DNA of 64,000 nucleotides, taken from assembly GCF_027694345.1 (NCBI RefSeq), contig NZ_JAQEVU010000006.1, positions 62,001 to 126,000 on the forward strand, in the 5' to 3' direction. The notes under the pieces were generated by a model, which saw only the letters and a list, made by a program, of their open reading frames with translations, ran no database searches and was not told the origin of the DNA. The position numbers and the translations under genes were made by a program. The stretch is from Varibaculum timonense_A. GTDB taxonomy: Bacteria; Actinomycetota; Actinomycetes; Actinomycetales; Actinomycetaceae. This document shows, in pieces, positions 9,474-18,496 of the stretch (within the stretch, counting starts at the first letter, position 1; the number at the start of each line of letters is the position of its first letter).

Positions 9474-9487
9474 TTAGGCGTGCCTAA
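9474..9487. promoter_or_regulatory. DtxR/MntR-like operator of the metal transporter
   Basis: The dyad TTAGG-N4-CCTAA (TTAGGCGTGCCTAA) lies 51-64 bp upstream of the binding-protein start, with another TTAGG half-site nearby on the same strand. DtxR-family boxes have TTAGG/CCTAA arms. The feoB promoter carries the same arm and spacing layout at 30631-30644. Confidence 0.65.
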
Positions 9488-9532
9488 GTTCAAATCTGGA
9501 TATTGCTACCCCATCTCTCGTATCCTTATCTG

Positions 9533-10864
9533 GTGAACATTGATAATCACGCAGTTTTTCCGCAAATCCTACGTCGCTCAAACCCCGAGGTGCTGGCACC
9601 AGCCGGTAATCTCGACACCCTAAAGACTGCTATCGATTTTGGGGCAGACGCGGTTTATTGCGGTGGGAAAGCTTTCGGGATGCGGGCGGCTCCCCGCAAT
9701 TTCAGTCTCGAAGATTTCGATGACGCGACTACCTATGCTCACCAGCGGGGGGCGCGGGTTTATGTAACCTGCAATATCTTGCCGGACAGTGACGAAGTTG
9801 TAGCCATGAACGAATATATGGGACAGCTAGGTGAGATTGGGGTAGACGCCCTCATAGTTACCGATATCGGGGTTTTAATGGCAGCGCGCCGGGTTGCTCC
9901 CGATACGGATATTCATATCTCCACTCAGGCGGGAGTAACCAACTATCAGGCCGCTGAAGCTTTAGCCGCCCTGGGAGCTAGCCGGGTAGTCCTGGCACGA
10001 GAACTTGATTTACCGGCAATCCGGATGCTGCGCGCTCATGTTTCCCCTGAACTTGAGATTGAAGCATTTGTGCACGGCTCAATGTGTATGGCGTTTTCGG
10101 GGCGTTGTCTGATTTCTCAACACACCACCGGGCGGGACGCTAACCACGGGGACTGCGTGCAAGCGTGTCGCTATAAATATCACGTGGTGGAAGAGAAAAA
10201 ATCCGGGAACGTTATTCCGGTTGAAGTAACCGATCAGGGTACTTTTCTGTTCAACTCCCAAGATATGAATATGGTTGAACACGTAGCAGACGTGATTGAT
10301 GCCGGGGTTACCAGCCTAAAAATAGAAGGACGCGCTAAAAGTGCCTACTATGTGGCCGCTATGGCGAATGCCTATAAATGCGCGGTTAATGAATATATGC
10401 TTCAACGCGGTTTTGAAAATGCGCAAGGGCAAGAGCTTAAACCGTTTATCCCCGGTGAAGAACCAACCGATAAGGTAGTTCTGCCTGATTGGATTGGCCA
10501 AGAGCCCTATAAAGTTACCCATCGGGAATACTCAACCGGTTTTTATTATCCCGAAAACCCGGCCAGTGAATCCATTACCAAAGGGGGATATATAAACGCT
10601 TGGCGTTGGTTAGGTAGCGTTCGCGAACACCGCTCAGATGAAGGACGGGTCTATATATTAGCGAAGAATAAGATAACCCCCTTAATGCCTATCGAGTTTT
10701 TAATTCCTGGTGCGGGGCCAATTGAATACCAAATCCCTGACCATGATTTACGGGATGAATTTGGACATGAAGTACCAGAAATCAATCATCCCGCACACGA
10801 GTTTTCCTTCCCCTGCTCATTGCCCCTACCAGCTGGGGCAATGATTCGTACCAAAGTGCGTTAA
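9533..10864 (+). CDS. Peptidase U32 family protein
   Basis: A 443-residue U32-family protein. The family signature is clear as EAFVHGSMCMAFSGRCLIS near residues 180-198, and the N-terminus has the usual PEVLAPAGNLDTLKTAIDFGADAVY. Bacterial members of this type (TrhP/YegQ-like) are linked to hydroxylation of the tRNA wobble uridine rather than to proteolysis, so that role is likely but not proven here. GTG 9533 is preferred: it has no ribosome site, but TATCCT ends about 7 bp before it, which would fit a leaderless mRNA. A TTG at 9503 would add ten residues. It is divergent from the metal transporter. Confidence 0.88.
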   Translation: MNIDNHAVFPQILRRSNPEVLAPAGNLDTLKTAIDFGADAVYCGGKAFGMRAAPRNFSLEDFDDATTYAHQRGARVYVTCNILPDSDEVVAMNEYMGQLGEIGVDALIVTDIGVLMAARRVAPDTDIHISTQAGVTNYQAAEALAALGASRVVLARELDLPAIRMLRAHVSPELEIEAFVHGSMCMAFSGRCLISQHTTGRDANHGDCVQACRYKYHVVEEKKSGNVIPVEVTDQGTFLFNSQDMNMVEHVADVIDAGVTSLKIEGRAKSAYYVAAMANAYKCAVNEYMLQRGFENAQGQELKPFIPGEEPTDKVVLPDWIGQEPYKVTHREYSTGFYYPENPASESITKGGYINAWRWLGSVREHRSDEGRVYILAKNKITPLMPIEFLIPGAGPIEYQIPDHDLRDEFGHEVPEINHPAHEFSFPCSLPLPAGAMIRTKVR

Positions 10865-10984
10865 AGATGTGAACCCCTATCGCTGATATCCCTAGAAACT
10901 CTCATCGTTTACTACCCATAGCTACTTTGAAAGCCTGGTAACAAAACATGGGCATTAGCCCGGCATTAGCCCCAGAACATTGAA

Positions 10985-11025
10985 AATGCGGGTTCGGAAA
11001 ACCTTTTGTTTCCCGAACCCGCATT
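10985..11025. terminator. Bidirectional hairpin between convergent genes
   Basis: A 13-bp perfect stem with arms AATGCGGGTTCGG (10985-10997) and its complement (11013-11025), extendable past one bulge by AAA/TTT. It serves the 3' ends of the U32 gene (plus) and glpK (minus). The rest of the 246-bp gap (10865-11110) shows nothing else. Confidence 0.65.
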
Positions 11026-11110
11026 GGAGGTTTCACTATATAGCTATTGCAGGTATTACCCCGATATGCCACGCAAAACTATTTTCTTACGTGACCAAAC
11101 GCCTTGACGA

Positions 11111-12637
11111 CTAGGCGTTCTCTACGTCGGTATCTACCCACTCGAAGGTGCGGGTAACCGCTTTCTTCCATAGACGGTAGTTGCGGTCGTACTCTTCGCG
11201 ATCTTTACCCGGCTCCCAGCGTTTGCCTTCTGCCCAGTTATCAATCACGTCCTGTTCACCGTCCCAGAATCCTACGGCGATACCGGCAGCATAAGCTGCG
11301 CCCAAGGCAGTAGTTTCTAGTACCTGAGGACGAACCAGCGGCACGCCCAATTGGTCGGCCTGGAACTGCATAACCATTTCGTCCTTGGTCATGCCACCAT
11401 CTACCCGCAGCTCTTTAAGCTCCACGCCCGAGTCTGCCACCATCGCGTCAAATACTTCACGGGTCTGATAAGGAGTTGCTTCCTGTACCGCGCGCGCAAT
11501 GTGTCCCTTGTTGTTGTAACGAGTTAGACCCACAATCGCACCCCGGGCATCATCCTTCCAATAGGGGGCGAACAAACCAGAGAATGCGGGCACAAAGTAG
11601 ACGCCACCGTTATCATCAACTGTGCTGGCCAGCTTCTCAATCTCATCCGAGCTCTTGATCATTCCCAGGTTGTCGCGTAGCCACTGTACCAGCGAGCCAG
11701 CAACCGCAATCGAACCCTCTAGAGCGTAAACTGGCTTGTTATCACCAATCTTGTAAGCCACGGTAGTTAGCAAACCATTTTCAGAAAATACCGGTTCTTC
11801 ACCAGTATTCATCAACACGAAGCAACCGGTACCGTAGGTGTTCTTTGCCATGCCTTTCTCAAAACAGGCCTGACCGAAAGTAGCAGCCTGCTGGTCACCC
11901 AAAATACCCGAAATCGGGGTGTCAATCAGCAAGCCGTTCTTACGTCCATAACCGTAGACCTCAGAAGAGGAGCAAATCTCCGGCAGCATCGACATGGGAA
12001 TCCCAAAGTCTTTACAGATATCTTCGCGCCACTGGAGGGTGCGAATATCCATCAGCATGGTACGGGAAGCGTTGGTGACATCGGTCTTGTGCACCCCGCC
12101 GTTCACGCCGCCAGTCATATTCCACAGTACCCAGCAGTCGGTGTTACCGAACAGCAGGTCGCCGGCTTCTGCCTTCTCGCGTGCGCCCTCGACATTATCC
12201 AAAATCCACTTGATTTCCGGACCTGAATAATAGGTAGATAGGTCAAGCCCGCAAATATCCCGGTACTTTGACATTCCCTCCTCGCCGGCGAGTTCCCGAA
12301 TAATCTGCGAGGTGCGGGTATCCTGCCAAACAATCGCGTTATATACCGGTTCCCCAGTGTTCTTGTCCCAAACCACTACGGTTTCCCGCTGGTTAGTAAT
12401 CCCGACTGCGGCAATTTCATGCCGGTTTACCTGGGCTTTTTGTAGTGCATCAGCCACGCAGGAGCGAATATTATCCCAGATCTCAATGGGATTGTGCTCA
12501 ACCCAACCCGCCTTCGGGAAAATCTGTTCGTGTTCTTTTTGTCCTACCGACACGATTTGTCCGCTGTGATCAAAAAGAATAGCACGTGAGGAGGTCGTCC
12601 CCTGGTCAATTGCCATTACATATTTTTTCTCGGTCAT
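11111..12637 (-). CDS. glpK: Glycerol kinase
   Basis: Phosphorylates glycerol to sn-glycerol-3-phosphate in the cytoplasm, trapping glycerol that enters through GlpF. It has the full family length of 508 residues. The phosphate-binding start MAIDQGTTSSRAILFD, the AVGITNQRET stretch, GLDLSTYYSGPEIKW and the C-terminal ELRVDGGMTKDEMVMQFQ signature are all present. It follows glpF after 53 bp, so glpF-glpK form one unit. An AAGGA site precedes the ATG. Regulation is probably by the divergent SorC-type regulator (inference from position). Confidence 0.97.
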   Translation of the reverse strand: MTEKKYVMAIDQGTTSSRAILFDHSGQIVSVGQKEHEQIFPKAGWVEHNPIEIWDNIRSCVADALQKAQVNRHEIAAVGITNQRETVVVWDKNTGEPVYNAIVWQDTRTSQIIRELAGEEGMSKYRDICGLDLSTYYSGPEIKWILDNVEGAREKAEAGDLLFGNTDCWVLWNMTGGVNGGVHKTDVTNASRTMLMDIRTLQWREDICKDFGIPMSMLPEICSSSEVYGYGRKNGLLIDTPISGILGDQQAATFGQACFEKGMAKNTYGTGCFVLMNTGEEPVFSENGLLTTVAYKIGDNKPVYALEGSIAVAGSLVQWLRDNLGMIKSSDEIEKLASTVDDNGGVYFVPAFSGLFAPYWKDDARGAIVGLTRYNNKGHIARAVQEATPYQTREVFDAMVADSGVELKELRVDGGMTKDEMVMQFQADQLGVPLVRPQVLETTALGAAYAAGIAVGFWDGEQDVIDNWAEGKRWEPGKDREEYDRNYRLWKKAVTRTFEWVDTDVENA

Positions 12638-12690
12638 ATTAAATCCTTAAAAATAGATAGTGCTTAATTAAACGATTAAACGAACTGCTG

Positions 12691-13512
12691 CTAAACGGCC
12701 ATGCCTACGGCGACCACAATCAGTGGGGTAATAATCGCGCCAATGGTAGGACCGAGAATCGGTACCCAGGAATAACCCCAGTCGGCATCAGACTTTCCGC
12801 CCTTCATCGGGAGTAAGCTGAACATGATACGCGGTCCCAAGTCACGAACCTGGTTGATGGCGTACCCGGTAGGACCGCCCAAACCAATACCGATGACTAC
12901 GATACAGAGAGCCACCGCCAAGGGGCCAACCTCGGTTGGGGTACCACCAGAAACCATTACGAATGCCAGTAGACCGAAAGTGCCGATAATCTCGGAGATG
13001 GTATTCCATAGTGGTGAACGAACCTCGGGAGCGGTAGCGAAACACCATAGCTTAAAGCGAGGATCTTCCATCTTTTGATCGAACTGTTTCTTGTAAGCCA
13101 GGTAGGCAATCAAAGCGCCTACCATTGCCCCGAGCATTTGGGCAACAATATAAATAAGGACGTTGGTTGCAGTGACCGGAATCCCGCCCTTGGCTACACT
13201 TGGTCCGTTCAGAGTTACGTTGCTGTCTAAACCATGCCAAACAGCTTTCATAATCGTCACTGCGGGGTTGAGGTGACCGCCGGTCTTAAAGGCAGCATAC
13301 ACACCCATGTACACTGCCAAACCCCACCCAAAGTTAATCATTAACCAGCCCCCGCCGTTACCTTTCGATTTCAAAAGGTTATTGGTGCAGCAGGTGCCAA
13401 CACCGAACATGATTAGGATGGCGGTGCCAAAAAATTCTGATGCGAAAATCTCGCCGCTACCTGGGGTGGCTGTCGCCATCGGTACCAGAAGATCGTTCAA
13501 TGTCGCTAACAT
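12691..13512 (-). CDS. glpF: Glycerol uptake facilitator (MIP/aquaglyceroporin family)
   Basis: Six-helix channel of 273 residues for passive glycerol entry. The first pore motif is the usual NPA (GGHLNPAVT, near residues 80-88). The second half-helix reads INQVRDLGPR where the family normally has NPARD-type sequence, so the Pro-Ala pair is replaced by Gln-Val while Asn, Arg and Asp are kept. The N-terminal GEIFASEFFGTAILIMFG is normal. The ATG has a clear AAAGGAG site. It is linked to glpK, which settles the glycerol role better than the motif does. Confidence 0.9.
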   Translation of the reverse strand: MLATLNDLLVPMATATPGSGEIFASEFFGTAILIMFGVGTCCTNNLLKSKGNGGGWLMINFGWGLAVYMGVYAAFKTGGHLNPAVTIMKAVWHGLDSNVTLNGPSVAKGGIPVTATNVLIYIVAQMLGAMVGALIAYLAYKKQFDQKMEDPRFKLWCFATAPEVRSPLWNTISEIIGTFGLLAFVMVSGGTPTEVGPLAVALCIVVIGIGLGGPTGYAINQVRDLGPRIMFSLLPMKGGKSDADWGYSWVPILGPTIGAIITPLIVVAVGMAV

Positions 13513-13691
13513 ACGCGCTCCTTTGCGCTAGTTCGATTGGGTATTCTATTCAGTTTTGTGGGCAAGAAATAATACCGCGCGAGAACGCAACCAGGTCATA
13601 ACTTGTCCTTTACTTCCTATTTTTTCTTCCTTGGATTAATGTTCAATTGGGTAGGTCAAACGTGCGTCCTCGAGGCGCGGAGGTGAGATTT

Positions 13692-14705
13692 TTGTCAAAA
13701 GATAGTGATTTAGCTGAAAATCAACTCATAGATAGTGCCAGCAGTAAAGATGAACTGGCTCGCAGTGCTGCTCTCGCCTACTACGTGCAGGGGCAAACTA
13801 TGGAGGCGATTCGCCGCCGCATGGGAGTGTCTCGCTCTACGGTGTCGCGTTTGCTGTCGTACGCCCGCAAACAAGGAATTGTTACTATCTCGGTACAACC
13901 TTCAAATATGCCCCACACGCGTCTAGAACGTCAGCTTCAAGACCGATTCGGGATAAAAGTGCACATCGTAGAGATGCCGGCTGACACTACTCACCACCGC
14001 GTCCTCGAAAATGTTTCAAAAATCGCTGCGCAAATCCTGGGACAGATGATTCATGATGGGGAAGTAATCGGAATCGCCTGGGGGAATACCACCACTGAAA
14101 TGGCTGCTTATATCACCCCTAAAGATGTTGAAAACGTGACATTAGTTCAGCTAAATGGAGCCGCTTCCACCGAGACTTCCGGTATTGCGCACGCCGGAGG
14201 GCTGCTCGCGCAGATAGCCGGGAAATTTAAAGCTAATATCGTCCAATTCCCGGTGCCAACTTTCTTTGATAATCCAGAAACTAAGGAGGCGGTCTGGCGC
14301 GAGGGCGCGGTTCGGCGCGTCCTAAATTGGCAAGAAAAATGTACTTTAGCAGTTTTTAGTGTGGGAGCACTTTTAGCTGAAATCCCCTCTCATGTGTATG
14401 CGGCTGGCTATCTTAGCCGCAGCGAACTAAACAAACTGGCTCTAAATAAAGTTGTTGGGGATGTTTGTACCGTGCTGCTTAGACCGGACGGTTCCTGGAA
14501 AGATATTTCTTTGAATCGTCGTGCCACCGGTCCCACCCCCGACCAATTACGTAACATTCCCAGACGTTTGTGTGTTGTGGCTGGTAAAGCTAAAGCTCAA
14601 TCCTTATTGGGTGCTCTAAATGCCAAGGTAATGACCGACTTGATTTGTGATAAAGCGTTGGCGGAAAGAGTGTGGCAACTGGCAAAGTCTCAGGATTCCA
14701 AGTAA
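13692..14705 (+). CDS. SorC/DeoR-type sugar-binding transcriptional regulator
   Basis: Predicted repressor or activator of 337 residues. An N-terminal helix-turn-helix (about residues 20-60: QTMEAIRRRMGVSRSTVSRLL) is followed by a SorC-family effector domain related to phosphosugar-binding folds. TTG 13692 is preferred because CGGAGGTGA ends 6 bp before it; GTG 13683 and TTG 13647 are also in frame. It is divergent from glpF-glpK across about 180 bp and is the best candidate to control that operon, with glycerol-3-phosphate or a related phosphate as effector (inference). Confidence 0.85.
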   Translation: MSKDSDLAENQLIDSASSKDELARSAALAYYVQGQTMEAIRRRMGVSRSTVSRLLSYARKQGIVTISVQPSNMPHTRLERQLQDRFGIKVHIVEMPADTTHHRVLENVSKIAAQILGQMIHDGEVIGIAWGNTTTEMAAYITPKDVENVTLVQLNGAASTETSGIAHAGGLLAQIAGKFKANIVQFPVPTFFDNPETKEAVWREGAVRRVLNWQEKCTLAVFSVGALLAEIPSHVYAAGYLSRSELNKLALNKVVGDVCTVLLRPDGSWKDISLNRRATGPTPDQLRNIPRRLCVVAGKAKAQSLLGALNAKVMTDLICDKALAERVWQLAKSQDSK

Positions 14706-14721
14706 GTCCTAGAATAGAGCC

Positions 14722-15984
14722 ATGGTAAAAACCGATTTCACTGACGCTTGCGAGTGGATTCCTCCCCACGCCGACCATCAACCCACCCAGCCGGTTCCGG
14801 CTTGGTATCGATGGAATGAAGCAGTCTCTGCCAGTAGCGATAGCGCTAAAATCCCGGCTTTGAAGGATATGACCACGATCAAAGTTGGGGGAGCGCCCGC
14901 CGATTTTATCCCGGTGGATACCGAAGATGATTTCGTTGGGGCAATTCGCGCAGCCGATAAAGAGCGCCGTCCTCTGCTGGTGCTAGGGGGCGGTTCTAAT
15001 CTGCTTTGTGCCGATGAGTTAAATGATTTGGTAGTTATCCAAGATCGGCGCAGCGGGATTAAGGTTACCGAAGATACTGCTTGTGGGGGCGCAATGGTTA
15101 GTGCTCCGGCTGGGCAGTCTTGGGATGAGTTCGTGTGTGGATGCATTGATAATGACCAGATGGGTTTAGAGGCGCTTTCGGGGATACCGGGAACGGTGGG
15201 GGCAGCTCCGGTGCAAAATATTGGTGCCTATGGTCATGAAGTGGCCGAAACCTTGTCTACGGTGCGGGTTTTTGATCGTATCCGGGATGCAATCCGGATT
15301 TTGCCAGTCGGGGATTTACGTCTCGGCTACCGTACCTCGATTATTAAGCGCTCCCTTCACGATGAACAGGCAGGGGGAGGACGGATTTGGGCTAATACTG
15401 GGCGTTACGTGGTGCTTTCGGCTGATTTTCAACTAGCTCATGCTTCTTTATCTGCCCCGATTGAATACCAACAGCTAGCTGACAAGTTGGGGGTAAAGCT
15501 GGGGGAGCGCGTAGATATGCGGCAGGTACGGGAGGCAGTTTTAGAGCTGCGCCGCTCTAAAGGGATGGTACTTGACCCTGCCGACCCCGATACTTGTTCT
15601 TGCGGTTCTTTCTTTACCAATCCGATTATCTCTAACGAGGACGCACTGAAGCTTCCCGCCGCGGCTCCCCGTTTTCCGGTTTATGATTTACAGCTGCGTA
15701 ATTCCGTTACCGGAGTGGCTCCGAAACTTGAGGGAGTGGTGAAAACTTCTGCGGCCTGGCTGATTTCGCACGCTGGTTTTTCTAAAGGTTTTTCCCTAGA
15801 TTCTACCAATGGGAATGACCAGCCGGTGAGGGCGTCACTATCGACTAAGCATGTCTTGGCGCTAACTAATCGCGGGTCAGCTTCTAGTGCCGATATTGCG
15901 CAGCTGGCAGCAACGATTAAACGCGGGGTGTGGGAAAAATTTGGGGTTGAACTGGTCGAAGAACCAGTCCAGGTAGGTTTCTAA
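14722..15984 (+). CDS. murB: UDP-N-acetylmuramate dehydrogenase
   Basis: FAD-dependent reductase that makes UDP-MurNAc for peptidoglycan. 420 residues, somewhat long for the family because of an N-terminal extension of about 40 residues. The FAD-binding LVLGGGSNLL lies near residue 93, the SGIPGTVGAAPVQNIGAYG stretch near 153, YRTSIIK near 206 and the proton-donor Ser region CSCGSFFTNP near 292. It starts 17 bp after the regulator gene, so it may be read from the same transcript, but nothing links the functions. A perfect terminator follows. Confidence 0.95.
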   Translation: MVKTDFTDACEWIPPHADHQPTQPVPAWYRWNEAVSASSDSAKIPALKDMTTIKVGGAPADFIPVDTEDDFVGAIRAADKERRPLLVLGGGSNLLCADELNDLVVIQDRRSGIKVTEDTACGGAMVSAPAGQSWDEFVCGCIDNDQMGLEALSGIPGTVGAAPVQNIGAYGHEVAETLSTVRVFDRIRDAIRILPVGDLRLGYRTSIIKRSLHDEQAGGGRIWANTGRYVVLSADFQLAHASLSAPIEYQQLADKLGVKLGERVDMRQVREAVLELRRSKGMVLDPADPDTCSCGSFFTNPIISNEDALKLPAAAPRFPVYDLQLRNSVTGVAPKLEGVVKTSAAWLISHAGFSKGFSLDSTNGNDQPVRASLSTKHVLALTNRGSASSADIAQLAATIKRGVWEKFGVELVEEPVQVGF

Positions 15985-15986
15985 AA

Positions 15987-16024
15987 GTTTGGGGGTTTCG
16001 GATTAGTATCCGAAACCCCCAAAC
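15987..16024. terminator. Bidirectional intrinsic terminator
   Basis: A perfect 16-bp stem (15987-16002 with 16009-16024, arms starting GTTTGGGGG) with a 6-nt loop. It lies between convergent murB and the MFS gene. On the minus strand it is followed by TTTTAG. Confidence 0.85.
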
Positions 16025-16070
16025 ACCATTTATTTAAGCTATAGATTCAATAAACGATTAGTGAATCTAT

Positions 16071-17420
16071 TTATTCGGTTTCCAGCTTTGCCGCTTCTGG
16101 TACCTTGTTATCAGCTTTTTTATTGAAGAACGCCAGGGTGAAAGCACAGGCTGCCCCGAAAGCTGACACCAAAATGGTTATCAGGAATAGTTTTCCAAAT
16201 AGGGGAGCTGCCGCTTCCATCGAACTGGCTTTATTGGCTTGTTCAACAATCTTGCCTGCCCAAGGATTTGCCCAGAAAACCGGGGCATAAGCCAGGAACG
16301 AGCCAACTGCCATTGCGGATCCGTTAATAGCTGCTGGTAAATGTAGCTCGGCGACTGGGGCTAAAATAACGGCTTTACCCATGAAAACCCCGATTGCCAT
16401 CACCATAAGCAGAATCATTGAAATCCACATAGCAGATTCATTTACCGGCAAAACATAGACTAGACCAGCGCCGATAGCGGTAACTGTCAGGGAAACCCCC
16501 ATCATGACGGTAGATGATTTGAAAATGTAATCAGCTACTACTCCCGAAACTAAACCGGCGAATACCCCGACTAGACCGGTATTGAAGATACCAAAGGCGC
16601 CCGAAACCCCATCTGAGGCTTTGAAAACGATAGTCATATAGGGGGCGGAAGCATAAATCAGGTGAACGTATGCCCAGTAAACACACATGGCGGCCAGTCC
16701 AGCTAGCCAGACCCGGGGACGTATTAGCACTTTACCGAGACCTATTAGGGCGGCGAGGTTATCCGAGTGGGATTCCTCGTGAGCAATAGCGTTGGAAGGA
16801 ACCATCTTCAGTAGGGCAATAATCATGGGGATTAGCAATAGTGCGTACGCCATAGCAAAAATCCACATGATGGTTTCTTTATTATCTGGACGCCAGGCAA
16901 TTAGCCCTACTACCAGTAGATTCATCAGCATTTCTGATCCGCGACGAATGGTTTCCAAAAGTCCCATTGCCAGACCGCGTCCTTTGCTATTTTCGTCAGA
17001 GGTTACGAAAGAAACCCCGTTCACTACGGCGGGCCAGCCGATGGCATCCCATACTGCCCAGGAAATAGCAATAGCGATCATTACTTTGAAAGACAGGTTG
17101 GGTACCAGGAACAAAATCATGTAGGTGGCTAATCGCCATCCGCACCAGGCAATCAAAATATGCTTGATTTGGAAACGGTTGTTTATCCAGCCGCCCGGAA
17201 CGTATAAGAACATGGCAATCCCAATCCAACCCATCAGGGTTCCGAATTGACCTTCGGTAATGCCAAGCATTGCGCATAGGGGCAACAGTAAAGCGCCCTT
17301 AAAAGCCTCGAAGGAGGAATAGGGAATCTGACCTGACATAACTACTGTCAGGTAGGAACCTATTTTTCCGCGACTCAAAAAATGCGGCCAGCGCGAAGCT
17401 TTTGTCTCGGTAGTAGACAT
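16071..17420 (-). CDS. MFS transporter, probably for a glycerol-phosphate compound
   Basis: Twelve-helix major facilitator protein of 449 residues, with a loop near residues 80-90 that carries the basic GGWINNRFQIKH (family form GxxxDRxGRR). The overall pattern resembles the organophosphate/YihN-like branch. It is the second gene after a glycerophosphodiester phosphodiesterase, and the glycerol genes are nearby, so uptake of glycerophosphodiesters or glycerol-3-phosphate is the working guess; the substrate is not read from the sequence. A GAAAGGAAA site precedes the ATG. Confidence 0.78.
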   Translation of the reverse strand: MSTTETKASRWPHFLSRGKIGSYLTVVMSGQIPYSSFEAFKGALLLPLCAMLGITEGQFGTLMGWIGIAMFLYVPGGWINNRFQIKHILIAWCGWRLATYMILFLVPNLSFKVMIAIAISWAVWDAIGWPAVVNGVSFVTSDENSKGRGLAMGLLETIRRGSEMLMNLLVVGLIAWRPDNKETIMWIFAMAYALLLIPMIIALLKMVPSNAIAHEESHSDNLAALIGLGKVLIRPRVWLAGLAAMCVYWAYVHLIYASAPYMTIVFKASDGVSGAFGIFNTGLVGVFAGLVSGVVADYIFKSSTVMMGVSLTVTAIGAGLVYVLPVNESAMWISMILLMVMAIGVFMGKAVILAPVAELHLPAAINGSAMAVGSFLAYAPVFWANPWAGKIVEQANKASSMEAAAPLFGKLFLITILVSAFGAACAFTLAFFNKKADNKVPEAAKLETE

Positions 17421-17532
17421 ATTTTTCCTTTCATTTAAGGGAAAATCATATTGATTTGGTTGATATATTTATTGGTTGCTTGAAACTCGTGGTAGATAAC
17501 CGAGTTTGGGGGTAAATAGTCGATTGATTGAA

Positions 17533-18270
17533 TTAATTACGGGGAGGAATCAGGTGGGCAGTATCGGTGAATACCCCGGTTACGCCCCAATTGAATAGTT
17601 CATTAGCCCGGGCAGGAGAGTTCACTGTCCACACGTTTACCCCAAAACCAGCATCTCTAAATGCCCGCACTTTTTCGCGGGTTAAACCGGTGTCCTCGGG
17701 GTGGATATAGCTAGCCCCCACCAGTTCTAGAACTGAGCGCCAATCATCATAGAGGGCGCAAGTCTCATAGAGACACCCCAGGGGAATCTCTGGGGCGAGG
17801 GCGTGAAATTCGGATAGCAGTACATGGTTGAAGCAGGAAACAATAACTTCTGGTCCGTCCAGACGTTTTAGCTCACTGATTACGGCTTTTATGAGCTGGC
17901 GGGTCATGGTGGCTCCGGCTTCATTCGATTTTATTTCGATATTGGCGTTCAGTCCGGTTTCGTTCATAAAATCCACCAGTTGATGGAGCGTTGGTAAAGG
18001 CTCCCCCGCAAATTCGGGACTAAACCAACTACCGGCATCAATGCTGGGTAAATCTTTGGCAGTTAATTCATAATAACCACCAGTTTTGTTGGTGGTGCGA
18101 TCTAAAGTAGTGTCATGGCAAATAATGGCAGTGCCGTCACCTAAAATATCAACATCGGTTTCAATCCAGTTAAGCCCATGTTCAACTACTTTTTTGAACG
18201 CTGACATGGTGTTTTCGGGAGCTAGAGTGTTTAACCCTCGATGCGCAAATACCCGGTTTTCTAGTTTCAT
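17533..18270 (-). CDS. Glycerophosphodiester phosphodiesterase
   Basis: Hydrolyses glycerophosphodiesters to glycerol-3-phosphate and an alcohol. 245 residues, the size of cytoplasmic UgpQ-like enzymes, with no signal peptide. Catalytic landmarks are FAHRGLNTLAPENT (His9-Arg10 and Glu), WIETDVDILGDG (metal-binding Glu and Asp), ICHDTTLDRTT (general-acid His), IEIKS and the C-terminal NVWTVN. It is followed 112 bp downstream by the MFS transporter, suggesting import followed by cleavage inside the cell. Confidence 0.92.
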   Translation of the reverse strand: MKLENRVFAHRGLNTLAPENTMSAFKKVVEHGLNWIETDVDILGDGTAIICHDTTLDRTTNKTGGYYELTAKDLPSIDAGSWFSPEFAGEPLPTLHQLVDFMNETGLNANIEIKSNEAGATMTRQLIKAVISELKRLDGPEVIVSCFNHVLLSEFHALAPEIPLGCLYETCALYDDWRSVLELVGASYIHPEDTGLTREKVRAFRDAGFGVNVWTVNSPARANELFNWGVTGVFTDTAHLIPPRN

Positions 18271-18434
18271 TTATCAGTAGCCTTTTCGTTACCAGGTTGC
18301 CCTCATTGGCAGACCTACATTAACTATTAGAACTTTACGAAAATAATATAAGAAAACGCTGGATAAAAATTGCTGCACAATTTTTCTTCTCCCTGAAAAT
18401 GAAATTAGAAAATGTGCGAGAAATAAAAATCGGA

Positions 18435-18459
18435 TGGGTGGCATGAATAATGCCACCCA
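18435..18459 (-). terminator. Intrinsic terminator of the GH112 phosphorylase gene
   Basis: A 10-bp stem (18435-18444 with 18450-18459, arms around GGGTGGCAT) with a 5-nt loop. On the minus strand it is followed by ATTTTTATTT. It lies 38 bp after the stop codon at 18497. Confidence 0.85.
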
Positions 18460-18496
18460 CCCGAAATGCTTAGGCGAACCCGTTAAATCAGGCTAC

